From assembly GCA_947573015.1 (NCBI GenBank), contig CANPDS010000022.1, forward strand, positions 1 through 15,464: a stretch of DNA of 15,464 nt. The letters run 5' to 3'. Position 1 is the first letter of the stretch; each line of letters opens with the position of its first letter. Under the pieces are notes generated by a model. It saw only the letters and a list, made by a program, of their open reading frames with translations, had not been told where the DNA came from and did not search any database. This DNA is from an uncultured Muribaculum sp. (GTDB lineage: Bacteria; Bacteroidota; Bacteroidia; Bacteroidales; Muribaculaceae). Shown in pieces: positions 6,626 through 13,998 of the stretch. The position numbers and the translations under genes are program-made.

Positions 6626-7312
6626 TCAGAGGTAATATTCCTTTATTACAGAGAATTTATCATCGAGTTCGAATACCCACGGTTGTCCGGTTGGAATCTC
6701 CACGCCTACTATTTCTTTGTCATCAAGATGAAGCAACATTTTAGCTAATGCGCGTAGACTGTTGCCGTGAGCGGCAACAAGAACCGTGTCGTAGAGCCTT
6801 ATTTTAGGTTCTATCAACTCTGACCAGCAGGGGCCTACTCGTTTAATTGTATCAGCGAGTGATTCGGTGAGTGGAAGTTCCTCAAAAGCGAGTCCATCAT
6901 AGCGTGGATCATTGCCTGGATAGCGAGGGTCTTCGATTTCAAGTGCAGGTGGAGCTACATCGAAGCTCCTGCGCCATATGTGTACCTGTTCATCGCCATA
7001 TTGTTTTGCTGTTTCAGCTTTGTTAAGTCCTTGCAATCCACCGTAGTGGCGCTCATTGAGATGCCAGTCTTTTATTACCGGAACCCAGCAACGGTCCATG
7101 GCTGTCGCGGCAATCTCCAATGTGTGTATGGCGCGTTTCAGGTAAGAGGTGAAATAGAAGTTAGGCAGAATATTCGCTTTCATCAATTTTTCACCGGCCT
7201 GACGGGCTTCCTCCCGTCCTTTGTCTGTAAGCTCGACATCAGTCCATCCGGTAAATCTGTTTTCAAGGTTCCATTGGCTTTGGCCGTGTCGTAGCAGGAT
7301 AAGTCGTTTCAT
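6626..7312 (-). CDS. gpmA: 2,3-bisphosphoglycerate-dependent phosphoglycerate mutase
   Basis: This cytoplasmic enzyme interconverts 3- and 2-phosphoglycerate in glycolysis and gluconeogenesis through a phosphohistidine intermediate primed by 2,3-bisphosphoglycerate. The 228-residue protein has the histidine-phosphatase signature LRHGQSQWN, with R8 and the phosphorylated H9. Also present are the substrate-binding ENRFTGWTD (17-25), R60, the acid/base E87 in LNERHYGGL, and H182 in AAHGNSLR. Members of this family are usually about 230-250 residues, so it is full-length though on the short side. The C-terminal tail is brief. It lies 138 bp downstream of the urea-channel gene on the same strand, with a structured hairpin between them. 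It is therefore probably an independent housekeeping gene and not part of the urease operon. Confidence 0.95.
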   Translation of the reverse strand: MKRLILLRHGQSQWNLENRFTGWTDVELTDKGREEARQAGEKLMKANILPNFYFTSYLKRAIHTLEIAATAMDRCWVPVIKDWHLNERHYGGLQGLNKAETAKQYGDEQVHIWRRSFDVAPPALEIEDPRYPGNDPRYDGLAFEELPLTESLADTIKRVGPCWSELIEPKIRLYDTVLVAAHGNSLRALAKMLLHLDDKEIVGVEIPTGQPWVFELDDKFSVIKEYYL

Positions 7313-7362
7313 AGGTTTGGAGTGTGTTTAGATTATGGGAGATGTGAAAAATCATCCTTTTG

Positions 7363-7423
7363 GGACACACCTTAGTGTATCATAGGGTAAAACGTTTAAC
7401 CGGAATACACCTTGGGTGTGTCC
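7363..7423 (-). terminator. Branched hairpin after the urease/urea-channel operon
   Basis: GGACACACC (7363-7371) pairs with GGTGTGTCC (7415-7423). Inside it GTGTA (7375-7379) pairs with TACAC (7406-7410), and a further weak GGTAAA/TTTAACC arm lies at the centre. Read on the minus strand it follows the urea-channel stop codon by 27 bases. A short T run (7347-7351 region) comes about ten bases after the stem. It probably ends the urease transcript before gpmA. The distant T run makes it less certain than the other terminators here. Confidence 0.5.
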
Positions 7424-7450
7424 TTGCTGGATGGATATTTAACACAACAT

Positions 7451-8425
7451 TTATTTTGTTTTCTTGTCCTGAAGTTTGTACATCGGTAGCATGAAAATCC
7501 ATGTGGCGATGCAGAATGGTGCAGTCAGAGTGGCAATGCCTACTGGTGCGAGCAGCACATCCATGCCATACTGCACGAACACAGTGAATACCACTCCGGC
7601 GAGAGCATAGAAGAATGATTTTACACCGGGTTTGTAGAATGTGCATCCGAGCGCTATGCCTGTCAGCACAGGAGAGAATCCATATAGCCCCTCTGTAATA
7701 TCAGCATGTGATGCTCCGAAAGCTATTGACATTCCCAAGGCTACCGCAGCGCTGATCATGGCCCATAGAGCTGCCCACCGGCTACATAGAGCAAGACCTA
7801 CGATGAAGAATATGCCTGTGATCCATGAATTTACGAGAAATACCTGCGATACTCCTTTGAGCCAATATACCACAAGTTCGCCGAAGGTATAGTGATAGTC
7901 GGCGACTGCCACTGATGTCGGGAGAGAGGCGATTGACTCACCTACTGGAGGAAGCTGTCCCATATCTCGTGCGGCAAGAAGTATGCACCACGATACAAGT
8001 ATAAAGGGGAACGTGTAGGAAGTGGTCTTGAATGGTGCGAACACATTGTTCAGACCACGCCGCGCGGGGATGGTAAGTGCAGATCCAATCACAAGTGCCA
8101 CCCATGCCCATGGAGTGTTGCCGAGAAATGTGAATACAGCACATCCAACCAATATACCGTTGAAGCCCCATAGTCCTTGGTCTCCATCGGCCTTTGATTC
8201 AAATATGTATCCCACCGCTGTTGATACTACCAATCCCGCCAAAGCACCCCACGCCACAAGAGGCATGTGTTCACCGAGCGGATTCTCCAGATAGCATCCT
8301 AAAAAGATGCCTGTCATGATAAGCAGTCCGGTCCATGCGCTCCCTTGGAACATCACTTGGCCCGCACCGCGCAGTGTACCTGTCACGTAGGTGGCAATGG
8401 TACGTTTGTTAGCTTTTGTTGACAT
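7451..8425 (-). CDS. Urea transporter (UT family channel)
   Basis: This 324-residue inner-membrane protein belongs to the UT urea-channel family, trimeric pores that pass urea down its gradient. The two homologous halves are visible. The first holds GAGQVMFQGSAWTGLLIMTGIFLG (about 20-43) and TFPFILVSW. The second holds GVSQVFLVNSWITGIFFIVGLAL and TAPFCIATW. The paired Q-V-[MF]...[SN]-W-x-TG and PF....W motifs are the family signature and line the selectivity filter. There are about ten hydrophobic segments. Being last in the urease operon, 43 bp after ureD, it most likely supplies host or dietary urea to the cytoplasmic urease. Acid gating as in Helicobacter UreI is not implied, since UreI is an unrelated family. 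Confidence 0.93.
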   Translation of the reverse strand: MSTKANKRTIATYVTGTLRGAGQVMFQGSAWTGLLIMTGIFLGCYLENPLGEHMPLVAWGALAGLVVSTAVGYIFESKADGDQGLWGFNGILVGCAVFTFLGNTPWAWVALVIGSALTIPARRGLNNVFAPFKTTSYTFPFILVSWCILLAARDMGQLPPVGESIASLPTSVAVADYHYTFGELVVYWLKGVSQVFLVNSWITGIFFIVGLALCSRWAALWAMISAAVALGMSIAFGASHADITEGLYGFSPVLTGIALGCTFYKPGVKSFFYALAGVVFTVFVQYGMDVLLAPVGIATLTAPFCIATWIFMLPMYKLQDKKTK

Positions 8426-8468
8426 GAGAATATTGCTTATTCGTTGATTACGTATATTGATTGATGTC

Positions 8469-9410
8469 TCAACGCCATGGGAAATCTGGAAGTAGCGGAC
8501 ATCCTTTCACCATCCTGACAGTTGATGCGAATTCTCTGACAGTTTTTTTTACCGGTTCGGTCTCCATACCCATGACCTTGAATAGCAAACCGGCATTGTT
8601 TGGTAGCCTGGTGATGCCTATGGCAAGTTCACCTCCGTTTTTGAATCCGACCTCGGTAGCATTGTATATTTCTTCGGCCTTGTCGGCTGGGGTGAGCACA
8701 ATCACGTTGGCAAAGATATGATATTTTCCCATAATGCCTAACAGTGAGGGAGTCTGTACCTTGGGTTCTATCACGAACTTTTCACGGAACAAGCGCCGAC
8801 CATCAGGTCGGCGTGCATCACATGTCACCGACAGGATATCGTAATCGAATATCTCTGGCTCGTCGCGATGTTTGCGGCCGCATGAGAAAATTTCGCCATA
8901 CACCAGCGATGCTGTAGGATGGCACGATATGTCGGTACGTGTCACGAATCGTGCGGTGCGACACGGGATTGTGGGTTCGGGGAGAAATTCCAGATAAGAG
9001 TTTTCGTCGAGCGTGATAGTCTGATAGAGTGCCGAGAAATTATCGTTCATCTCGGCGATTTTAGTGGCGGCACCGGTGGTTACGTGTGCGAATGAACCTG
9101 GCCGCATCTCTATATCCTGCTCATAACGGTCACCGTCTACATTCGGTCCTCCGGATGAAAGTATGTATACCACCGGCATCGCTGGCATGCCTTCATCGCA
9201 GTAGAGTTCCTGCTGCACTATAAGGGGTGCCATACGCTCATGGTCGCGCATGATGCTTTTACCTGACTTGTCAAGTTCGAAACCGAGACGCAGATAGCCC
9301 ACCTTTCCGGGTGCGCCAATGTACATGGCACGTGTAGGGTGATTGTATGGCTGCATTTCGCGTGTGGCTACCACACTCTGCATCTCTTGGGTGTTCATTA
9401 CATCTTTCAT
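8469..9410 (-). CDS. ureD: Urease accessory protein UreD
   Basis: UreD (UreH in Helicobacter) docks on the urease apoprotein and, with UreF and UreG, forms the complex that passes nickel to the active site. The 313-residue protein shows family features. These are APGKVGYLRLGFELDKSGKS near the N-terminus, a YILSSGGPNVDGDRY stretch matching the usual SPGGxxxGD core, and ATKIAEM (usual ATKVYR-type) around residue 130. The sequence LPEPTIPCRTARF (about 152-164) matches the usual LPQPxIPFxxAR. The GGELAIG and FREF-like C-terminal regions also fit. Length is at the upper end of the family. The first ATG is used here. A second at 9397, giving MNTQEMQ, is also plausible. It lies 57 bp after ureG and 43 bp before the urea-channel gene. 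Confidence 0.93.
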   Translation of the reverse strand: MKDVMNTQEMQSVVATREMQPYNHPTRAMYIGAPGKVGYLRLGFELDKSGKSIMRDHERMAPLIVQQELYCDEGMPAMPVVYILSSGGPNVDGDRYEQDIEMRPGSFAHVTTGAATKIAEMNDNFSALYQTITLDENSYLEFLPEPTIPCRTARFVTRTDISCHPTASLVYGEIFSCGRKHRDEPEIFDYDILSVTCDARRPDGRRLFREKFVIEPKVQTPSLLGIMGKYHIFANVIVLTPADKAEEIYNATEVGFKNGGELAIGITRLPNNAGLLFKVMGMETEPVKKTVREFASTVRMVKGCPLLPDFPWR

Positions 9411-9467
9411 ATCACGGAGAACTTCTGGAAACGGGAGAATAGGGTCTTGAATTTCGGTATAGGGAGT

Positions 9468-10097
9468 TTATTTGCTCTGCGATGGGTGGTCGAAGAGAGC
9501 CATAGCCTTGATGAGGCCAACAAGTTCGTCGATACCCTCACCTGTCATGCAGTTGGTAAATACGAAGGGTTTGCCTGGACGCATGAGTTTTGAGTCGTGG
9601 TCCATTACCTCAAGCGATGCGTGGACGTAGGGTGCGAGATCCGTCTTGTTGATTACAAGTATATCGCTCTGGGATATTCCGGGACCGTCCTTGCGAGGAA
9701 TTTTGTCGCCTGCGGCAACATCGATTACATATATAAAGAAGTCGACCAATGCAGGCGAGAATGTCAGTGTCAGATTGTCGCCGCCACTCTCTATAAAAAC
9801 AATATCGGTATCTGGAAATTTTGCTTCCATTTCTTCTACTGCAGCGATGTTCATCGACGGGTCTTCGCGTACGGCTGTGTGGGGGCATGCTCCAGTCTCG
9901 ACTCCGATTATGCGGTCTTCGACGAGTACCCCTTTCAGCATGCGGCGCACATGCTTGGCATCCTCGGTAGTTACGATATCGTTGGTTATGATAAGTACTT
10001 TGAAGCCTTCTTTTACAAGAGTTGGAGTGATGGCTTCAATAAGGGCGGTCTTGCCGGATCCTACCGGCCCGCCTACTCCTATGCGGCAAGTTGACAT
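9468..10097 (-). CDS. ureG: Urease nickel-insertion GTPase UreG
   Basis: UreG is the SIMIBI-class GTPase that carries nickel from UreE to the UreD-UreF-urease complex and releases it on GTP hydrolysis. The 209-residue protein has the P-loop GPVGSGKT (10-17), the switch region VITNDIVTTEDA, and the nickel-binding CPH motif at 71-73 within TGACPHTAVRED. It also has ESGGDNL (103-109) and the guanine-specificity motif NKTD (150-153). In most UreG proteins I recall, the motif before CPH reads TGG; here it is TGA, a minor change outside the metal ligands. Some UreG proteins carry an N-terminal His-rich extension. This one does not, and in this operon that role seems to fall to the UreE tail. It lies 64 bp after ureF and 57 bp before ureD. 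Confidence 0.97.
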   Translation of the reverse strand: MSTCRIGVGGPVGSGKTALIEAITPTLVKEGFKVLIITNDIVTTEDAKHVRRMLKGVLVEDRIIGVETGACPHTAVREDPSMNIAAVEEMEAKFPDTDIVFIESGGDNLTLTFSPALVDFFIYVIDVAAGDKIPRKDGPGISQSDILVINKTDLAPYVHASLEVMDHDSKLMRPGKPFVFTNCMTGEGIDELVGLIKAMALFDHPSQSK

Positions 10098-10161
10098 TAT
10101 AGTTCGTTTTTGGGGAATAGTAATAGTGAAGTTGTAGAGTTTCTGAGGTTGGTGTGGCGCA

Positions 10162-10872
10162 TCAGTTCATAAACATGCGCATCTGTCCTTTCTCATGCAT
10201 AGAGGCCATTATGTCGATTCCAGGCACAAAGGCACGCATATCGTCATAGTCGAGATGACGTATGGCTTCATAGTCGGACTCAAGAATTGGTGCCAGATCG
10301 TATAGTATCTTTTGTGTCTCGTAGTGAGATACTCTCACACATCGCAATGCGGCGCCGAGTATCATGTTGGCTACTCCGAATGCCTGAGAGGTAAACATAT
10401 CGGACTCGCTGATACCTGCGGCATGCATCACTACGGCCTGTACTATCGGATATGTGCCGGGAGTAGTCCCTGAATTGATGTCGTCCAGCAATCGTTTTAC
10501 TATTTCAGACGGGGCGATATGGATGGCGAGTTCGGCAAGCTTTTTTCCCATGCGGAGTACCATCTGTCGGGCTTCATCATTCATTTTGCAGAGAATCACC
10601 TCTGTATCGGCACGCAATATATCATCGTAGTCACCACGGTCAGCTGCACGGAAAGCATGCAGAGATGCTATTCCATCGGAGTAGATGCTTTGCAGTGTAG
10701 CCGAGCGCACATAGGCTGCGAGTGTAGGGGCGTCGTGCACTATATGCTCGTAGCTCGCAGTCTCCAGACCATTTGAGAAGGAGAAATTGCCTACGGGAAA
10801 TTGTGAGTCGCTCATCTCGAGCAGGCGCATCGTGGCTGTAATCATAGTTTTCCTTTTTTGAGTTATAGACAT
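10162..10872 (-). CDS. ureF: Urease accessory protein UreF
   Basis: UreF bridges UreD and UreG in the urease activation complex and is thought to regulate UreG GTPase activity. The 236-residue, mostly helical protein opens with LLEMSDSQFPVGNFSFSNGLE, which matches the family's LLxLxDSxxPxGxFxxSxGLE signature. The conserved helical region LRMGKKLAELA follows in mid-protein. The HAAGISESDMFTSQAFGVANMILGAALR stretch holds the usual G-F-A-x-x-x-x-x-x-N/S-AA-x-R pattern. The start used is nine bases after the ureE stop codon. The downstream ATG at 10845 (MITATMRLL) would also give a complete protein, and I cannot decide between them. Confidence 0.93.
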   Translation of the reverse strand: MSITQKRKTMITATMRLLEMSDSQFPVGNFSFSNGLETASYEHIVHDAPTLAAYVRSATLQSIYSDGIASLHAFRAADRGDYDDILRADTEVILCKMNDEARQMVLRMGKKLAELAIHIAPSEIVKRLLDDINSGTTPGTYPIVQAVVMHAAGISESDMFTSQAFGVANMILGAALRCVRVSHYETQKILYDLAPILESDYEAIRHLDYDDMRAFVPGIDIMASMHEKGQMRMFMN

Positions 10873-10881
10873 TATACCTGA

Positions 10882-11532
10882 TCAATGGGTATGGAATGTT
10901 GCACCCCCGTCATGGCTGTGGGGCACGTCATGTCCGTCATGTCCATGTGCATCGGTTGTGATACCAGGAGTGTGGGTGTGAACATGAGCATGGCTTTCCT
11001 GAGCGGTACCTCCGAAAAGGTTGCGTATTTCGTGGGGAGCAAGATATGGTATGACTGTCGAGCCTTCCTCGAAGGTATAGGTTACACCCGGAATGGCATG
11101 GGTATCCATCACTGACTGCATTACCTTTCTGTCGACTGTAAGGGGCACGTATACTTTCGTTCCTTTGATAACTGCAGGCCAATGCTGATTGCCTATGGCG
11201 TGGCCAAGTTCGATGCAGGTTTGTATTATCTGTAGTTTGTCGAGCTTTTCTATTTCAGATAGGTCGATTACAAACACTGGATTTAGCTCGATTGCGGCTA
11301 CCAGAGCTTTTCGGTTTACCGGATCAATCTCAAGTACGTCACCTTCGATTAGCTGATGGTTGCGCTTCAAGGCTACGGCGCATTGTGTGCCTTTGTCACC
11401 GGTGACGATGAATCGGCTTTTCTGGGCTGTCCATTGATCGAGGTGAAGGCGCTCTATATCGTATCCTTCTATTTTTGCGGCGAGTTCCTTATCGCCATGT
11501 ATGTTTCCTATTACTTCGCTGAAAATCTTCAT
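10882..11532 (-). CDS. ureE: Urease nickel metallochaperone UreE, His-rich tail
   Basis: UreE dimers bind nickel and hand it to UreG. The protein starts MKIFSEVIGN and has the N-terminal peptide-binding domain (about 1-75) and a C-terminal ferredoxin-like metal domain. The signature GHAIGNQHWP (about 110-119) carries the dimer-interface His that binds nickel. From about residue 179 a tail of 38 residues contains 11 histidines in HxH and HGH patterns, as in Klebsiella UreE, where the tail stores extra nickel. At 216 residues it is longer than the usual 150 or so, owing to the tail and to an insert before it. The frame is open upstream to 11565. I chose the ATG at 11530-11532 because homology begins there and the longer start falls inside the ureC-ureE hairpin. 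Only nine bases separate it from ureF. Confidence 0.92.
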   Translation of the reverse strand: MKIFSEVIGNIHGDKELAAKIEGYDIERLHLDQWTAQKSRFIVTGDKGTQCAVALKRNHQLIEGDVLEIDPVNRKALVAAIELNPVFVIDLSEIEKLDKLQIIQTCIELGHAIGNQHWPAVIKGTKVYVPLTVDRKVMQSVMDTHAIPGVTYTFEEGSTVIPYLAPHEIRNLFGGTAQESHAHVHTHTPGITTDAHGHDGHDVPHSHDGGATFHTH

Positions 11533-11564
11533 AGTGTGAGAGGTATGGGAGTGTTTGAAAAACA

Positions 11565-11602
11565 ATGGTGCCGGAACTCCGGGTAATGGAGCCCGGCACC
11601 AT
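11565..11602 (-). terminator. Terminator-like hairpin between ureC and ureE
   Basis: ATGGTGCCGG (11565-11574) and CCGGCACCAT (11593-11602) pair perfectly, and CTCC/GGAG (11577-11580 with 11588-11591) extend the stem inward. Read in the direction of the urease operon the stem is followed directly by TGTTTTTC. This has the form of an intrinsic terminator or attenuator inside the operon, after the structural genes ureABC and before the accessory genes. Confidence 0.7.
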
Positions 11603-11638
11603 ATGTCAAGTGTCAGATTTTATCATATGAAATCCACA

Positions 11639-13357
11639 TCAGCTAAACCAGTAGAGCTGTGCAAGCGGAAGCACCGGTGCTGGTGGAACGTAGGCGAGCT
11701 CTCCATCGACGTATGCATAGAATGTCTCAGGATTGATCTCGATATTTGGCATTGCTGTATTGCGGAGCATGTCGGTCTTGGCAAGCTGACGTGTACGGCT
11801 TACTCCGTAGCATTGACGCTGTAGACCCAGTTTCTCCGGCACGCCTGCCTCGATAGATGCCTGCGACATGAAGTTGACGCATGTAGCGCCCAGGGCTTTT
11901 CCTTCCGCACCAAACATCTTTCGCATGTAGATAGGCTGTGGGGTTGGCAGCGAGGCGTTGGGGTCGCCCATCTGTGCCCAGTTGATAAATCCACCTTTGA
12001 TCACCATCTTTGGCTTAGTGCCGAAGAATGCAGGTTCCCAAAGCACAAGGTCAGCCATCTTGCCTGTTTCGATAGAACCGAGGATGTCGCTGATACCGTA
12101 ACATATGGCCGGGTTTATTGTTACCTTTGCCAGATAGCGGAGCACACGGAAGTTGTCGTTTTCATCACTGTCCTCACGTAGCTTGCCTCGTACGGATTTC
12201 ATGTAGCTTGCCATTTGGAAAGTACGCATGAACGATTCGCCTACACGTCCCATCGCCTGGCTGTCGGAGCTTACCATTGACAGGATGCCGAGATCATGGA
12301 AGATATTCTCGGCCGATTGAGTCTCCGGGCGTACACGGCTTTCTGCAAATGCCACATCACTCGGTATATTGGGGTTAAGGTTGTGACATACCATAATCAT
12401 GTCGAACAACTCAGCCTTTGAGTTGATACCGAATGGCAGAGTGGGGTTGGTTGACGAAGGGAGCACATTGGCAAGCGATGATACTTTAAGAAGGTCTGGT
12501 GCATGACCACCGCCTGCTCCCTCGGTGTGATAGGTGTGGATGGTGCGTCCGTCGATAGCGGCAATAGTGTCCTCCACGAATCCGCTCTCATTGAGTGTGT
12601 CAGTGTGGATGGCTACCTGCACGTCCATGCGGTCTGCGCAATCGAGACATGCGCGTATGGCGGCTGGAGTGGCTCCCCAGTCCTCGTGAATCTTAAATCC
12701 ACATGCTCCTGCTGTGATCTGCTCTTCAAGAGTAGCATTGACCGATGAGTTGCCTTTTGCGAGAGTTCCATAGTTGATAGGAATACTCTCATAGGCCTGT
12801 AGCATTTTGTGCACGTTCCATACACCTGAGGTGATGGTGGTGCCGTTTGTGCCGTCGGTAGGGCCAATGCCGCCACCGATAAGGGTCGTTATGCCGTTTG
12901 AAAGGCAATGATAGGCTTGCTGAGGATCTATGTGGTGTACGTGACCATCGATAGCTGCTGCGGTAAGAATCAGATGTTCACCGGAGATTGCATCGGTTGA
13001 CGGACCTGTGACAAGAGTTGGTGTCACTCCATCCATAACATCGGGATTGCCGGCTTTGCCGACACCTGCTATTTTACCATCCTTGATGCCTACGTCGGCC
13101 TTGATTACGCCGAGTACAGGATCGATGATGGTAACATTGGTTATCACAAGGTCGAGCGAACCTTCCTTTGTGGTATAGCGGTTGGCCAGGCCCATGCCAT
13201 CGCGCAGAGTCTTGCCTCCACCATATACAACCTCATCGCCATATGTGCGGAGATCTTTCTCTATCTGTACATACAGATCGGTATTGCCGAGGCGTATCTT
13301 ATCACCTACGGTAGGGCCGAAGAGCATGTTATTCTGTTGTCTTGATATAGTAGCCAT
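11639..13357 (-). CDS. ureC: Urease catalytic subunit alpha
   Basis: UreC holds the dinickel centre that hydrolyses urea to ammonia and carbamate. The 572-residue protein is full length (family about 567-570). All metal ligands and catalytic residues are visible: H139 and H141 (DGHVHH), the carbamylated Lys K222 in FKIHEDWG, H224, and H251 in AIHTDTLNE. H277 in TYHTEGAGGGHAPD and D365 in SSDSQAMGRVGE complete the set. The mobile flap has C324 and the catalytic H325 in MVCHNLN, where the commoner sequence is MVCHHLD. Another change is VHHIDPQQ in place of the common IHFICPQQ after the metal-binding His pair. Both spare the ligands, so the enzyme is expected to be active. It starts five bases after the ureB stop. 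The substrate is cytoplasmic urea, presumably delivered by the channel encoded at the operon's end. Confidence 0.98.
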   Translation of the reverse strand: MATISRQQNNMLFGPTVGDKIRLGNTDLYVQIEKDLRTYGDEVVYGGGKTLRDGMGLANRYTTKEGSLDLVITNVTIIDPVLGVIKADVGIKDGKIAGVGKAGNPDVMDGVTPTLVTGPSTDAISGEHLILTAAAIDGHVHHIDPQQAYHCLSNGITTLIGGGIGPTDGTNGTTITSGVWNVHKMLQAYESIPINYGTLAKGNSSVNATLEEQITAGACGFKIHEDWGATPAAIRACLDCADRMDVQVAIHTDTLNESGFVEDTIAAIDGRTIHTYHTEGAGGGHAPDLLKVSSLANVLPSSTNPTLPFGINSKAELFDMIMVCHNLNPNIPSDVAFAESRVRPETQSAENIFHDLGILSMVSSDSQAMGRVGESFMRTFQMASYMKSVRGKLREDSDENDNFRVLRYLAKVTINPAICYGISDILGSIETGKMADLVLWEPAFFGTKPKMVIKGGFINWAQMGDPNASLPTPQPIYMRKMFGAEGKALGATCVNFMSQASIEAGVPEKLGLQRQCYGVSRTRQLAKTDMLRNTAMPNIEINPETFYAYVDGELAYVPPAPVLPLAQLYWFS

Positions 13358-13362
13358 AGTGG

Positions 13363-13977
13363 TTATTCCGTTTTTTTAGTTGTAAACTCAGCGTCGGCTT
13401 CATCCTCGGGGACATCCTTGAAGCCGTATTCATTCATCTTGCGGAATGCATGAATCTTGATTGGATAGTATGTCGGGGTATCTTCGCCGCCGGTATATCC
13501 GTTGGTAAGATCATTGAATCCCCATACTCTACGCTTGCCTCCGAAGCTCACGAGTTCCACCTCCTTTTCCTCGCCGGGTTCGAAGCGCACGGCTGTGGTG
13601 GCGGGAATGTTAAGGTGGCATCCGAATGCTTTCTCGCGGTCAAATTCCATGTAGCGGTTTACCTCGAAGAAGTGGAAGTGGCTACCTATCTGCACCGGAC
13701 GATCGCCGGTGTTGCGCACCTTGAGGGTTACGGTGTAGCGGTTGGTGTTGTATTCAATTGGAGCTGATGCAAGAATCACACCTCCTACCGGCACATATTG
13801 AGCCGGAGTAAATCCTGGAGTCTTTGGATCATAGATCGGGGGGATGCCATTGTACACCTCTACGGGTGTATCGGTGGTTTTGGGTGGATTCTGTTTGCTA
13901 TACCCCTCGATATTCTCGGGAGGATTGCCCGGTATCTGAGAGGTGGTTGCGGGCTTTTTTGTATCGTCGGTTGCCAT
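13363..13977 (-). CDS. ureB: Urease subunit beta with N- and C-terminal extensions
   Basis: UreB is a structural subunit of the urease (alpha-beta-gamma) trimer. The recognisable core is residues about 61-160: YVPVGGVILA, NTGDRPVQIGSHFHFFEVN (89-107), FDREKAFG (112-119), RFEPGEEKEVEL and GFNDLTNG. Typical UreB proteins are only 100-125 residues, while this one has 204. About 60 extra residues precede the core, rich in Pro, Thr, Asn and Lys and probably disordered, and about 40 follow it. The first in-frame ATG lies 21 bp after the ureA stop and no Met exists in the extension to allow a shorter start, so it is genuine. The tail KIHAFRKMNEYGFKDV resembles, from memory, the C-terminal helix of Helicobacter pylori UreA. 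A transit or secretion signal is not visible, so the extension more likely affects assembly. Confidence 0.95.
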   Translation of the reverse strand: MATDDTKKPATTSQIPGNPPENIEGYSKQNPPKTTDTPVEVYNGIPPIYDPKTPGFTPAQYVPVGGVILASAPIEYNTNRYTVTLKVRNTGDRPVQIGSHFHFFEVNRYMEFDREKAFGCHLNIPATTAVRFEPGEEKEVELVSFGGKRRVWGFNDLTNGYTGGEDTPTYYPIKIHAFRKMNEYGFKDVPEDEADAEFTTKKTE

Positions 13978-13998
13978 GATAAATTCTCGTTAGGTTGG

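Noticed and set aside
6626..7312. gpmA as a member of the urease operon
   Set aside because: It is on the same strand, but a hairpin structure and 138 bp separate them, and the enzyme belongs to central glycolysis.
9646..10137. Long open frame on the plus strand across ureG
   Set aside because: It is antisense to ureG, whose motifs are complete; the plus-strand protein has no recognisable domain and low plausibility.
11533..11565. Upstream extension of ureE by eleven codons
   Set aside because: The extension would begin inside the ureC-ureE hairpin and lies outside UreE homology, which starts at MKIFSEV.
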